Below are positions 9,008-16,482 of a stretch of DNA of 49,629 nt, piece after piece. Numbering within the stretch: the first letter of the stretch is position 1; the number at the start of each line of letters is the position of its first letter. This stretch comes from a bacterium (GTDB lineage Bacteria > UBA4055), in the NCBI GenBank assembly GCA_029559475.1, contig JAKQBN010000054.1, forward strand, positions 1 through 49,629, in the 5' to 3' direction. The notes under the pieces are model-generated. The model was not told the DNA's origin, made no database searches, and saw nothing but the letters and a program-made list of their open reading frames with translations. Made by a program: the position numbers and the translations under genes.

Positions 9008-10717
9008 TTATTTTTTAGCTAATGGTTCCATCGGCGGAGTCAGTTTCTGCTGAACTATCCTGTATAGATTTCCGACCGTGTAATAAAGGATCAGCCCCGA
9101 CGAAAGGTTGTTGAAGAGAACCGTCAGAAATACGGGCATAAAATACATCATCATTTTCTGGTTGGCATCGCCTGAAGCGGCAGAATCTTTCATCTGGAAG
9201 AACATGGTCACTCCCATAATTATCGGCAGAAGCCCTACGTTAGCTCCGTACAGCGGTATCGAGAAAGGAAGTGAGAACATTATCTCGGGCAGCGAAAGGT
9301 CATTAATCCACCAGACGAACTCTGCGCTTCTGAATTCTATCGTAGCTCCGAAAACAATGAACATTCCATAAAGTATCGGCATCGGAAGAAGCGTAGGCAG
9401 ACACATTCCGAAAGGATTGACATTATGCTTTTTATAAAGTTCCATGGTGGCAGCCTGCTGTTTCTGCATGTCGGTCTTATATTTTTCCTTGATGACTTTC
9501 AATTCAGGCTGGATCCTTTTCATTTCCGCCTGACTTTTATAGCTTTTTATTGTAAAAGGCAGAACAAGTGTGTTGACGAGGAGTGAAAGAATGATGATCA
9601 CAAGACCGTAATTACTTATGTATTTGTGAAGAAATTTGAGCGTCCAGTAAATTCCTAAAGAGAAAGGCTTGACTATGTCCCAGCCCCAGTTCATAGTTTC
9701 TTCAAAACCCATTTTGTACGATTTGTATATCTCGTAATCCAGCGGTCCGAAATAAACGAGCAGATCTTTTACAGGACTGTTTCCTTTGTCGAAACCGGCC
9801 GAAAATCCCATCGAAGAAAAAGGCTCATCCGGCTTTGCGTAAGCGGGATAATTCTCGAAAGTTGAAAGTTTTTCGTTACTTGATGCGAAGAACACTTCAA
9901 AATATTTCGATCTCGTTGCGCCCCAGTCTATGCTTTCCACGGTCTTTTCCGTATCGTCATTATGATCGTATTCAACTACGTTATCGCCGGCTTTGTAATA
10001 AGTGGCTCTGTAATAGTCTTCCCTGTTCAGATTCTTCCCTCCGTCCGACACCTCGGTATATTTTACACCATCGGGCCATTTGATCAAAACCGCGTTCTTG
10101 TCGGCAAGCTCGCTGAATACAGGAGTTGTATCTATAGTCAGATCAAATGAATATTTGTCGCCGTAGAATCTGATCTTTTTCGTGTATTTTACTTCACCGT
10201 ATTGATCTTTGAAAGTCAGAAGAAGTTCTTCGGTTTCAGTTGCTGATAGTACGATATTATCTTTATCGGCTTCATAAATCACGTTTTTAATAATCGTTCC
10301 GTTCTTTAGAGCGATCTCTGTGGAAAGATTATTTGTTTCATCATAAACAAGCTCGATAATCTTCGATGTATCAACTCTGCTCTTATATTTTTTCGGTTTC
10401 CAGCTTTTTATTACTCCGTTTTTTGTTGAGATCACAGCAGAATAAAGGTCGGTCTTAATAGTGATCTCTTTTTCTTCCGGAACAAATTTTTTCAGGCTGT
10501 CGGGCGTGATGTCGGCTGTGAGCGAAGGTTCTGATAAAGGTTTAGATAATGCTGAGTCAGTAAAATTTACAGCATCGGGCGAAATATTTGAAACATTTTC
10601 CTGCACTCTTTCTGTCTGCTGCTTCTGAACAGGCATCTGCTGCTTGGGCATAAAGAAAGGGTAAATGATAATAATAATGGCGATAAGAACAAATGCTAAT
10701 ATTGTATTTTTATCCAT
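9008..10717 (-). CDS. yidC: Membrane protein insertase YidC
   Basis: A 569-aa insertase that folds proteins into the inner membrane alone or with SecYEG. It has an N-terminal membrane anchor (residues about 5-23), a large periplasmic domain of roughly 300 residues as in Gram-negative YidC, and the conserved C-terminal core of five membrane segments beginning near residue 355, including MKRIQPELKVIKEKYK and the PTLLPMPILYGMF hydrophobic slide. The start overlaps the yidD stop by 8 nt, so translation is probably coupled. The order rpmH-rnpA-yidD-yidC is conserved widely across bacteria. Confidence 0.97.
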   Translation of the reverse strand: MDKNTILAFVLIAIIIIIYPFFMPKQQMPVQKQQTERVQENVSNISPDAVNFTDSALSKPLSEPSLTADITPDSLKKFVPEEKEITIKTDLYSAVISTKNGVIKSWKPKKYKSRVDTSKIIELVYDETNNLSTEIALKNGTIIKNVIYEADKDNIVLSATETEELLLTFKDQYGEVKYTKKIRFYGDKYSFDLTIDTTPVFSELADKNAVLIKWPDGVKYTEVSDGGKNLNREDYYRATYYKAGDNVVEYDHNDDTEKTVESIDWGATRSKYFEVFFASSNEKLSTFENYPAYAKPDEPFSSMGFSAGFDKGNSPVKDLLVYFGPLDYEIYKSYKMGFEETMNWGWDIVKPFSLGIYWTLKFLHKYISNYGLVIIILSLLVNTLVLPFTIKSYKSQAEMKRIQPELKVIKEKYKTDMQKQQAATMELYKKHNVNPFGMCLPTLLPMPILYGMFIVFGATIEFRSAEFVWWINDLSLPEIMFSLPFSIPLYGANVGLLPIIMGVTMFFQMKDSAASGDANQKMMMYFMPVFLTVLFNNLSSGLILYYTVGNLYRIVQQKLTPPMEPLAKK

Positions 10718-10985
10718 TGAGTCCGGCTGTTTTATTTATTGTTCGTTTGTGTTTGAATCTGAGCTTAAAAGCCCAGTTTTCGGGCGGGTCAAGATATCCT
10801 TTGTTAAAAGGATTGCATCGCAGAATTCTCCAGGAACCGAGAATAGAACCTTTAAAAGCTCCGTACCTGCTGATAGCTTCTACTGAATATTCCGAGCAGG
10901 ACGGCACGAAAGGGCATCTACCCGTTTTGAACGGGGACAACAGTTTCTGATAGGCTCTGATTAACAAAATCAGTAAATTTTTCAC
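10710..10985 (-). CDS. yidD: Membrane protein insertion efficiency factor YidD
   Basis: A small membrane-associated protein of about 91 aa with the family signature AYQKLLSPF, CPFVPSCSEY and GSWRILRCNPF. YidD is known to assist YidC-dependent insertion. The longest reading frame opens with a GTG at 11009, but the GTG at 10985 (MKNLLILLIRAYQ) has GGAGG 9 nt upstream and gives the usual family N-terminus, so I choose it. The gene overlaps the 3' end of rnpA by about 68 nt and the 5' end of yidC by 8 nt. Confidence 0.95.
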   Translation of the reverse strand: MKNLLILLIRAYQKLLSPFKTGRCPFVPSCSEYSVEAISRYGAFKGSILGSWRILRCNPFNKGYLDPPENWAFKLRFKHKRTINKTAGLNG

Positions 10986-11322
10986 TCCGGACGACCTCCA
11001 AAAAATCACTTTTGAGAGTAGAGTAATCCAATTCCGAGTAAGGTGATCTTGATGTGATGATTATCTGCAGACGGCCGGGGAAATACTGCTTGTTCTGCCT
11101 GAATATTTCCCTTAGCCACCTTTTAACCTTATTTCGAAGAACGGATTCTTTACCGAGTTTTTTACTGACAAGAAAAGCTGCTTTTAGATGAGTTAGCGAG
11201 TGTTTCGGTAAAATTATTATTCTTATTGATCTCAGATCGAACCGTCTTCCGTTTTTTAACGTTTCGGCGATTTCGTTCCTTTTTTTAAGAATGAGATTCT
11301 TTTTTAAAGAATTCTCTTTCAC
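10918..11322 (-). CDS. rnpA: Ribonuclease P protein component
   Basis: A 134-aa basic protein that binds RNase P RNA for 5' maturation of tRNA. The family signature RNKVKRWLRE lies at residues 63-72, preceded by KKRNEIAETLKNGRRF and AAFLVSKKLG. It begins with GTG, 13 nt after the rpmH stop, behind a purine-rich GGGAAGAG. The 3' end overlaps yidD, which is common at this locus. The C-terminus is slightly longer than in many homologues because of that overlap. Confidence 0.96.
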   Translation of the reverse strand: MKENSLKKNLILKKRNEIAETLKNGRRFDLRSIRIIILPKHSLTHLKAAFLVSKKLGKESVLRNKVKRWLREIFRQNKQYFPGRLQIIITSRSPYSELDYSTLKSDFLEVVRSEKFTDFVNQSLSETVVPVQNG

Positions 11323-11335
11323 CTGCTCTTCCCGA

Positions 11336-11488
11336 TTACCTTCTGATCTCGTCGCTGACCGTTAATCTTTTTCTTCCGACCTGTCTTCTTCTTGCAAGAA
11401 CCTTTCTTCCGTTCTTGGTGGACATTCTTTCTCTAAAGCCGTGCTTGTTGATCTTTTTCGTGACTGACGGCTGGAATGTTCTTTTCAT
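11336..11488 (-). CDS. rpmH: 50S ribosomal protein L34
   Basis: A 50-residue protein beginning [20 protein letters not shown] and continuing with an Arg/Lys-rich tail typical of L34 ([15 protein letters not shown]). The ATG at 11488 is preceded by GGAG with 8 nt spacing. It is the first gene of the rpmH-rnpA-yidD-yidC run. In many bacteria dnaA and the replication origin lie just upstream; here a PLD-fold gene is found instead. Confidence 0.97.
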   Translation of the reverse strand: MKRTFQPSVTKKINKHGFRERMSTKNGRKVLARRRQVGRKRLTVSDEIRR

Positions 11489-11542
11489 TTCTGATTCTCC
11501 GTTTTATTTTAATTAACTTTTTTCTATAAAAATAAAGTATCG

Positions 11543-11571
11543 AATATAAACTTTATTTAATCGAATTGCAA
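11543..11571 (-). promoter_or_regulatory. Sigma-70-like promoter of the rpmH run
   Basis: Read on the minus strand, TTGCAA (11571-11566) and TATATT (11548-11543) are separated by exactly 17 bp, and the start of transcription would fall about 50 nt before the rpmH ATG. This is the best promoter candidate in the 235-bp gap before rpmH and could drive the whole run of minus-strand genes down to the left edge. Confidence 0.6.
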
Positions 11572-11627
11572 ATCTTTTTTGAGGTTTATGTTAGTATCGT
11601 AATATTCGTCATTTATGGAATTTTAAC

Positions 11628-11668
11628 GAACGGTTTTTTGACATCCGAGGTAATGGTTTTATCCGTTC
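11628..11668. repeat. Inverted repeat GAACGG/CCGTTC upstream of the rpmH promoter
   Basis: GAACGG at 11628-11633 and CCGTTC at 11663-11668 form 6-bp arms separated by 29 bp, each next to a T-rich run. They lie about 60-95 bp upstream of the rpmH promoter and downstream of the PLD gene. It is not a terminator, since no U-tract follows. It could be an operator or chance. Confidence 0.25.
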
Positions 11669-11723
11669 TTTGCTATAAATCTTTATTTTATTATCACGAA
11701 CTTGTTGAAAAAGAAGAAACTTT

Positions 11724-12239
11724 TTAAATGTGCTCGGTGCAGAATTCCTTACGCCCACACTTTTTGCAGTGCCTGCCCATCCATACTGAATCGTACTGAT
11801 CCATGATCTTATTCACTAATGCCTCACTGTCGGTAATGAATCCGTTCTCGAAATTGCGGTTGTTCTCGCTTTTTGAACCCATGCCTGCACCAGTAAGGTT
11901 CGCGCTGCCTGTGTATGCGAATGTTCCGTCTATAATAACGATCTTGAAATGCACTCTCGGACATAAAAGTCTTTCCATGCCTTTGATAAGAGCGGGATAT
12001 TTATCGAATTCCTCTCTGAAAATCTCTCCCGGTTCTTTAGCGTGGATCAGCCTTATTTCTACGCCTTTTTTTATCAGATCGGAAAGCACTTCAAGAAAAG
12101 GCACCATCTTGGTCTTTTTCTTGACATAAAGGTCTTTGATGTCGCTCGTGCCTATCCATACAAATTTTTCCGCTTTCGGGATCCTTTCTTGGATGACTTT
12201 TTCGTAAATATCTTTATTTGTTATGAATTCGGTGCTCAT
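11724..12239 (-). CDS. Phospholipase D-fold protein with one HKD motif and a zinc-ligand tail
   Basis: A 171-aa protein with a single HKD-type site: H97-x-K99-x4-D104 (HFKIVIID), GSANLT at 111-116 and NFENG at 129-133. This is the pattern of Nuc-like nucleases and other single-motif PLD proteins, which work as dimers. The last 15 residues contain C158-x2-C161-x5-C167-x2-H170, a possible zinc site not usual for the family. No signal peptide is visible, so a cytoplasmic nuclease or phosphodiesterase is plausible. The start overlaps the EamA stop by 4 nt (ATGA), indicating translational coupling. Confidence 0.85.
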   Translation of the reverse strand: MSTEFITNKDIYEKVIQERIPKAEKFVWIGTSDIKDLYVKKKTKMVPFLEVLSDLIKKGVEIRLIHAKEPGEIFREEFDKYPALIKGMERLLCPRVHFKIVIIDGTFAYTGSANLTGAGMGSKSENNRNFENGFITDSEALVNKIMDQYDSVWMGRHCKKCGRKEFCTEHI

Positions 12240-13129
12240 TTATCAGCCTTCTGTTTGTTCAGCCTTCTTTGAAGTAAGATTCCGCTTATGATGAAGATCA
12301 GCCCTATGAAAGTTGACGCGAGAATTGCCTCATTTAGAATTGTGTTGATAAATATCAGCGATAAGAACGGAGACAAAAATATAAGGTTGCTGATCTTGGC
12401 TGTAGTTTCCGACAGTTTAAGCGCTTTTGACCAGAATAAAAATGTGAGTCCCATCTCGAAAAAGCCTATGTAAATACCGCCGAGAAGTCCTTTGAATGAG
12501 ATCGTGCCGAAATCAGAGAAGAAGAACATAAATATCGTGATATATACAGAGCCGAAAATGAAATTTACGAACAGCCGGACGGAATCTTCTTTATCGTCTT
12601 TAGAATTATAAATCCAGAAAAGCGCCCAGATGAACGTTGAGCCGAGAGCGAGAGCAACGCCACCCGCATCGGTGAATTGGAATGAAAGCACATCGCCCTG
12701 AGTTGAGATTATATATACTCCGAAAAAGCTTATCATTATAGCTAAGAAGCTTTTGAAGTTGATTTTCTGCTTTAAAAGCGGTATCGAAAGAAGAACCAGA
12801 ATAATAGCCCAGAAATAATTTAAAGTCTGAGCTTCCTGCGCACGAAGAAGACTGTAGGCTTTGAACAGGATCAAATAATACATGAACGGATTTAAAGCTC
12901 CCAGAAATGCGGAATAAAGATAATCCTTCGGTTTAAATTCACGCAGAATTACGATCTTCTTTTCAATATTAAGAGCTATGAAAAGAATAAATGCCGATGA
13001 GGTGCTTGAAAGAAAAAGCATCTGGAACTGGTTGATCTCATTAAGCGTGAGCTTGAAAGCCACCGCAACGGTTGACCACAGCATCACTGCAAGGAGTGCG
13101 TAAATATAGGCTTTCTTCTGATCTTTCAC
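12236..13129 (-). CDS. EamA/DMT family transporter
   Basis: A 297-aa integral membrane protein with about ten hydrophobic segments in two homologous halves, each an EamA domain (AVMLWSTVAVAFK in the first, GSTFIWALFWIYNSK in the second). Members of the drug/metabolite superfamily export or import amino acids, purines or other small metabolites; the substrate cannot be read from sequence. It overlaps the ABC-F gene upstream and the PLD gene downstream by 4 nt each (ATGA), so the three are almost certainly one operon. Confidence 0.92.
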   Translation of the reverse strand: MKDQKKAYIYALLAVMLWSTVAVAFKLTLNEINQFQMLFLSSTSSAFILFIALNIEKKIVILREFKPKDYLYSAFLGALNPFMYYLILFKAYSLLRAQEAQTLNYFWAIILVLLSIPLLKQKINFKSFLAIMISFFGVYIISTQGDVLSFQFTDAGGVALALGSTFIWALFWIYNSKDDKEDSVRLFVNFIFGSVYITIFMFFFSDFGTISFKGLLGGIYIGFFEMGLTFLFWSKALKLSETTAKISNLIFLSPFLSLIFINTILNEAILASTFIGLIFIISGILLQRRLNKQKADK

Positions 13130-15072
13130 TCTGCCGCCTTCAATTTTTCCTCAAGTTTTTCGTTCAGATCAGCCCATTCGTCCATTTTATATGCAAGCTG
13201 AACCTCAATATTTCCTATCTCCCTGCTCAACGACATCGTTGTTTCATAATCGTGCTCTAAACCGCCTGAAAGCAGCGATTCTATCTCGGTTTTTCTGACT
13301 TCATAAGCTTCGATCTCTGCTTCGGTCTTTTCAAGTTTCTCTTTGAAATATTTAGTTTCCTTGTGAAGCTGATTGCGCCTGTCCGCCTCTGCCCTTTTCT
13401 GATCTTTGGATTTGAACGCGTTTTTATTCTCATCCTTCTCTGAAGTCTGTATCTGAACCGCCTGATTTTCTGCCTGTGCGCGCTTTTCTATATAATAACT
13501 GTAATTACCTTCAATTATCTTCAATGCGCCGTCTTTTATCTCGTAAACCTTATTAGCGAGTTCGTCTAAGAAGAACCTGTCGTGAGATACTATTATGATA
13601 GTTCCTTCGTAATTTAAAAGAGCTTCCTGGAACAGGTTTTTTGTAGCTGTGTCGAGATGATTTGTAGGCTCGTCGAGAATAAGAAGATTACTTTTGCTTA
13701 AAAGTATCTTCAGCAGCGCCATTCTTGACTTTTCGCCGCCCGACAGAACTGAAATAGGTTTATAAATATCATTGCCGGAGAATAAAAATGCGCCGAGCAT
13801 TGACCTTAATTTTGTATCGTTCTCAGCCGAACCGCAGGACTGGATCTCTTCCCATATATTTCTTTCGGCATTTAGATTCTCGCTGCTTTCCTGTGAAAAA
13901 TAAGCTGGAATAACATTCAGCCCGAATTCAACATTTCCGGAAGTAGGTTCAGTTTCTCCGAAAACTATCTTGAACAAAGTTGATTTGCCGGCACCGTTCT
14001 TTCCTACAACTGCGATCTTTTCTCCGCGATATGCCGTAAAATTGATATTTTCAAAAACTTTCAGATCGCCGTAAGATTTAGCGAGACCCTTTACTTTTAC
14101 TACTTCATTTCCGCTTTTTGTTGAATCGGGAAATTTTATCTTGATCTTCTTTGATTCATTTTCAAGCTCTATCACATCAAATTTCTCAAGCATCTTTATC
14201 CTGCTCTGCACCTGCGGCGCTTTTGATGCTTTTGACCTGAACCTGTCGATAAAATCCTGTATCCTCTTAATTTCACCCTGCTGAGCTTCATATTCCTTTT
14301 TTAAGGCTTCAAGCCGTCTTTCCTTCTCTTTTAGGTAAAATGAGTAATTTCCGCTAAAGATATTTAACTTTCCTTTTTTCAGCTCTATTATCTTGCTGAC
14401 CATTTTATCGAGAAATCTTCTGTCGTGAGATACAGTCAGTATCGCACCCTGATGGTCCCTTAAATATGATTCAAGCCATTCCATGCTCTCCGCGTCCAGA
14501 TGATTGGTCGGCTCGTCTAAAAGCAGTATATCGGCGTTCTTTGAAAGAACTACAGCCAGATTGATCCTAATCTTCCAGCCCCCTGAAAATTCCGTGCAAA
14601 GCCGGGAATGATCGTCATTCTTAAATCCCAGTCCGGCAAGAATTCTTTTAGCTTCGGAGTCAAATGAATAGCCGTTCTTTATCTCAAATTCATGGAGTAT
14701 ATTTTCATACTGCTTAAGCAGCTGAATGTATTCGCTGCTTTCGTGATCACTCACTGATATCTGTTTTTCAATTGATTTAATTTCCGCTTCTAGTTCAGTG
14801 ATCTTGGCAGAATTTCTCATATAATTCAGCACAGTGATCTCAGGCAGTTCCGTAGCTTCCTGCGAAAGATAAGCTATGCTCTTGCCTGATTTGATCTCAA
14901 TAGTACCTTTGTCCAGATAAACGTTGTTCATCAGGCTTCGCAGAAAGGTCGTTTTCCCTGTACCGTTATCTCCTACGATCCCGATCCTTTCCGTGTCTCT
15001 TATGAATATAGACACATTGTCGAAAATGACCTTGTCGGCGAATCTTAACGATATTTCGGAAATGTTGATCAT
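13126..15072 (-). CDS. ABC-F family ATPase (Uup/YdiF-like)
   Basis: A 648-aa soluble protein with two ABC ATPase domains and no membrane segments. Walker A motifs are GDNGTGKTT (near residue 34) and GKNGAGKST (near 359); the signatures are SGGWKIRINLA and LSGGEKSRMAL; both Walker B regions read LLDEPTNHLD or LILDEPTNHLD. A charged linker joins the domains and a coiled coil occupies roughly residues 550-645, as in Uup-type proteins. ABC-F proteins act on the ribosome or on nucleic acids; whether this one is housekeeping or protective is not known. Its ATG sits directly after a hairpin that holds the Shine-Dalgarno (see 15073-15099). Confidence 0.94.
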   Translation of the reverse strand: MINISEISLRFADKVIFDNVSIFIRDTERIGIVGDNGTGKTTFLRSLMNNVYLDKGTIEIKSGKSIAYLSQEATELPEITVLNYMRNSAKITELEAEIKSIEKQISVSDHESSEYIQLLKQYENILHEFEIKNGYSFDSEAKRILAGLGFKNDDHSRLCTEFSGGWKIRINLAVVLSKNADILLLDEPTNHLDAESMEWLESYLRDHQGAILTVSHDRRFLDKMVSKIIELKKGKLNIFSGNYSFYLKEKERRLEALKKEYEAQQGEIKRIQDFIDRFRSKASKAPQVQSRIKMLEKFDVIELENESKKIKIKFPDSTKSGNEVVKVKGLAKSYGDLKVFENINFTAYRGEKIAVVGKNGAGKSTLFKIVFGETEPTSGNVEFGLNVIPAYFSQESSENLNAERNIWEEIQSCGSAENDTKLRSMLGAFLFSGNDIYKPISVLSGGEKSRMALLKILLSKSNLLILDEPTNHLDTATKNLFQEALLNYEGTIIIVSHDRFFLDELANKVYEIKDGALKIIEGNYSYYIEKRAQAENQAVQIQTSEKDENKNAFKSKDQKRAEADRRNQLHKETKYFKEKLEKTEAEIEAYEVRKTEIESLLSGGLEHDYETTMSLSREIGNIEVQLAYKMDEWADLNEKLEEKLKAAE

Positions 15073-15099
15073 AAAAAAGCCCTTTTTTTACAAGGGCTT
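15073..15099 (-). terminator. Hairpin with U-run between gap and the ABC-F gene; also holds the ABC-F ribosome-binding site
   Basis: On the minus strand AAGCCCTT (15099-15092) and AAGGGCTT (15084-15077) form an 8-bp stem with a 7-nt loop, followed by a run of six T that ends exactly at the ABC-F ATG. It has the form of an intrinsic terminator for the 416-aa GAPDH gene. The AAGGG in the 3' arm is also 7 nt from the ABC-F start and is the only Shine-Dalgarno candidate, so the hairpin would occlude it. Confidence 0.65.
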
Positions 15100-15131
15100 A
15101 AATATAAGTAATTATTTTAGAAAACGCAGTA

Positions 15132-16382
15132 TCAGAATTTTCTATTAATATAGTCAGCAAGAGCAGAAAGCGTATTTACATAGCTACCGTATTCATTATC
15201 GTACCAGCCGAACAATTTAGCATGCGTTACAGGAAGCTGGATCGTTTTTAAATCTTTCATCCCGTAACTTTCGAGCATAGCAGCCGGAATATTTATAAAT
15301 CCCGTTCTTGTGTGTGTTTCATGACCTTCTATTACAACTGAAGCCTTATAACCCATCAGGTCTGAAGAAACGTTCTGCCTTTCAGAAAAAACCAGAAGGT
15401 CTTTCTGTGATCCGGCAGCGGCTTTCGCATAAATGTCGTTCAGATATTTTCTATTAATTATTGGATTCCCTTTTCCATCGAGTCCAGCGCTGAATGTAAT
15501 GTTTAATATCAGCAGAGATACCGTACTTGTGGGAATCCTTACCGAATCGGCCATAAATCCTATTTCCTGTATCTGGGGAAGTATCGATTCCAGAGCTTTA
15601 GCCGCACCGGTAGTTGACAAAATAATATTATTTAAAACCGAACGGGTCTTTCTTAGATCTGAAGCTCCTTCTTTGGGCACAGAATCGAGAACGGTCTGTG
15701 TGTTTGTTGAAGCATGAACCGTTGACATGGAAGTCGTTAGTATTTTGGAAGTTTCCCTGTCCTCCAGAAGCGGTTTTATCATATGGGAAAGTCCTGTTGT
15801 GGTACAGCTTGCTGCAGAAATAACGTGATGTTTTTCAGGATTATACTCAAGATGATTTATTCCGTAAACCATCATTGAAGAATCCTCAGGCATCTTGGCT
15901 GATTTGTCTTTGATCTTGAAAGGAGCGCTTAAAATCACTTTTTGAGCTCCACCGATAAGGTGGCCGCGAAGACTGCCTTTGGCATCGTCGAACTGAGTTG
16001 TAGGATCAACGTACTGTCCCGTACAATCAACTACTATCCTTACATCTTCATTTTTCCACTGGATATTCTTGGGATTTCTTTCCTGAGTCAAAATTTTCAC
16101 AGGCATACCGTCGATCTCGAGAATAAGTTTATCCTTATCCGCCACCTTTATAATAGAGCCTGTTTTGTTAATACCGTAAAGAAACTTTCCCAGTGGTCCG
16201 TATGTAGTGTCGCTTTCAATCGTTTGAATAAGATCCTCAATATCTTTCCCGACTTTACGGCCTAGATTTATCACAACGCCGTCGAACGATTTTTTTGCGA
16301 GCTGATGCCACAAAACAAGCTTACCTATTCTTCCGAGGCCGTTGATCCCCAGATAGTTCTTGTTTCTGACCTTGATTTCCAT
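15132..16382 (-). CDS. gap: Glyceraldehyde-3-phosphate dehydrogenase, divergent long form
   Basis: A 416-aa GAPDH with an N-terminal Rossmann motif (NGLGRIGKLVL), the catalytic Cys193 in SAASCTTTGL (usual form SNASCTTNCL), a His in STVHASTN and the C-terminal WYDNEYG. It is 70-80 residues longer than classical GAPDH, with extra sequence around residues 45-70 and 135-165. The acidic residue that normally selects NAD after the second strand is absent (INLGRK at 38-43), and the basic pair suggests NADP; this is inference. It has its own promoter in the 100-bp gap after the dikinase gene and an AAGGAGG 8 nt before the ATG. Direction of flux in vivo is unknown. Confidence 0.88.
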   Translation of the reverse strand: MEIKVRNKNYLGINGLGRIGKLVLWHQLAKKSFDGVVINLGRKVGKDIEDLIQTIESDTTYGPLGKFLYGINKTGSIIKVADKDKLILEIDGMPVKILTQERNPKNIQWKNEDVRIVVDCTGQYVDPTTQFDDAKGSLRGHLIGGAQKVILSAPFKIKDKSAKMPEDSSMMVYGINHLEYNPEKHHVISAASCTTTGLSHMIKPLLEDRETSKILTTSMSTVHASTNTQTVLDSVPKEGASDLRKTRSVLNNIILSTTGAAKALESILPQIQEIGFMADSVRIPTSTVSLLILNITFSAGLDGKGNPIINRKYLNDIYAKAAAGSQKDLLVFSERQNVSSDLMGYKASVVIEGHETHTRTGFINIPAAMLESYGMKDLKTIQLPVTHAKLFGWYDNEYGSYVNTLSALADYINRKF

Positions 16383-16416
16383 ACTTTAACCCTCCTTAGG
16401 ATTTTTGATTAAAAAG

Positions 16417-16445
16417 ATTATAAATGATTTTGAATTGCAAATCAA
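16417..16445 (-). promoter_or_regulatory. Promoter of the divergent GAPDH gene
   Basis: Minus strand: TTGATT (16445-16440), 17-bp spacer, TATAAT (16422-16417), a near-consensus housekeeping promoter. Transcription would start near 16410, and AAGGAGG follows 8 nt before the ATG at 16382. It allows this gene to be expressed independently of the dikinase and second GAPDH upstream. Confidence 0.65.
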
Positions 16446-16482
16446 CCTTAATCTTTTGATTGATTTTTTTGTTAAATCTTGG

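Noticed and set aside
11489-11723. Replication origin or DnaA boxes upstream of rpmH, the usual place for dnaA/oriC
   Set aside because: No dnaA gene and no cluster of TTATNCACA-like boxes; only weak single matches such as TTATCACGA.
11701-11723. Terminator after the PLD gene
   Set aside because: AAAAAG/CTTTTT is a 6-bp AT stem with no following T-run on the minus strand; too weak to call.
16441-16482. Terminator between the dikinase gene and the divergent GAPDH gene
   Set aside because: AAATCAA/TTGATTT repeats are AT-only, short and overlap the promoter -35; no G-C stem.
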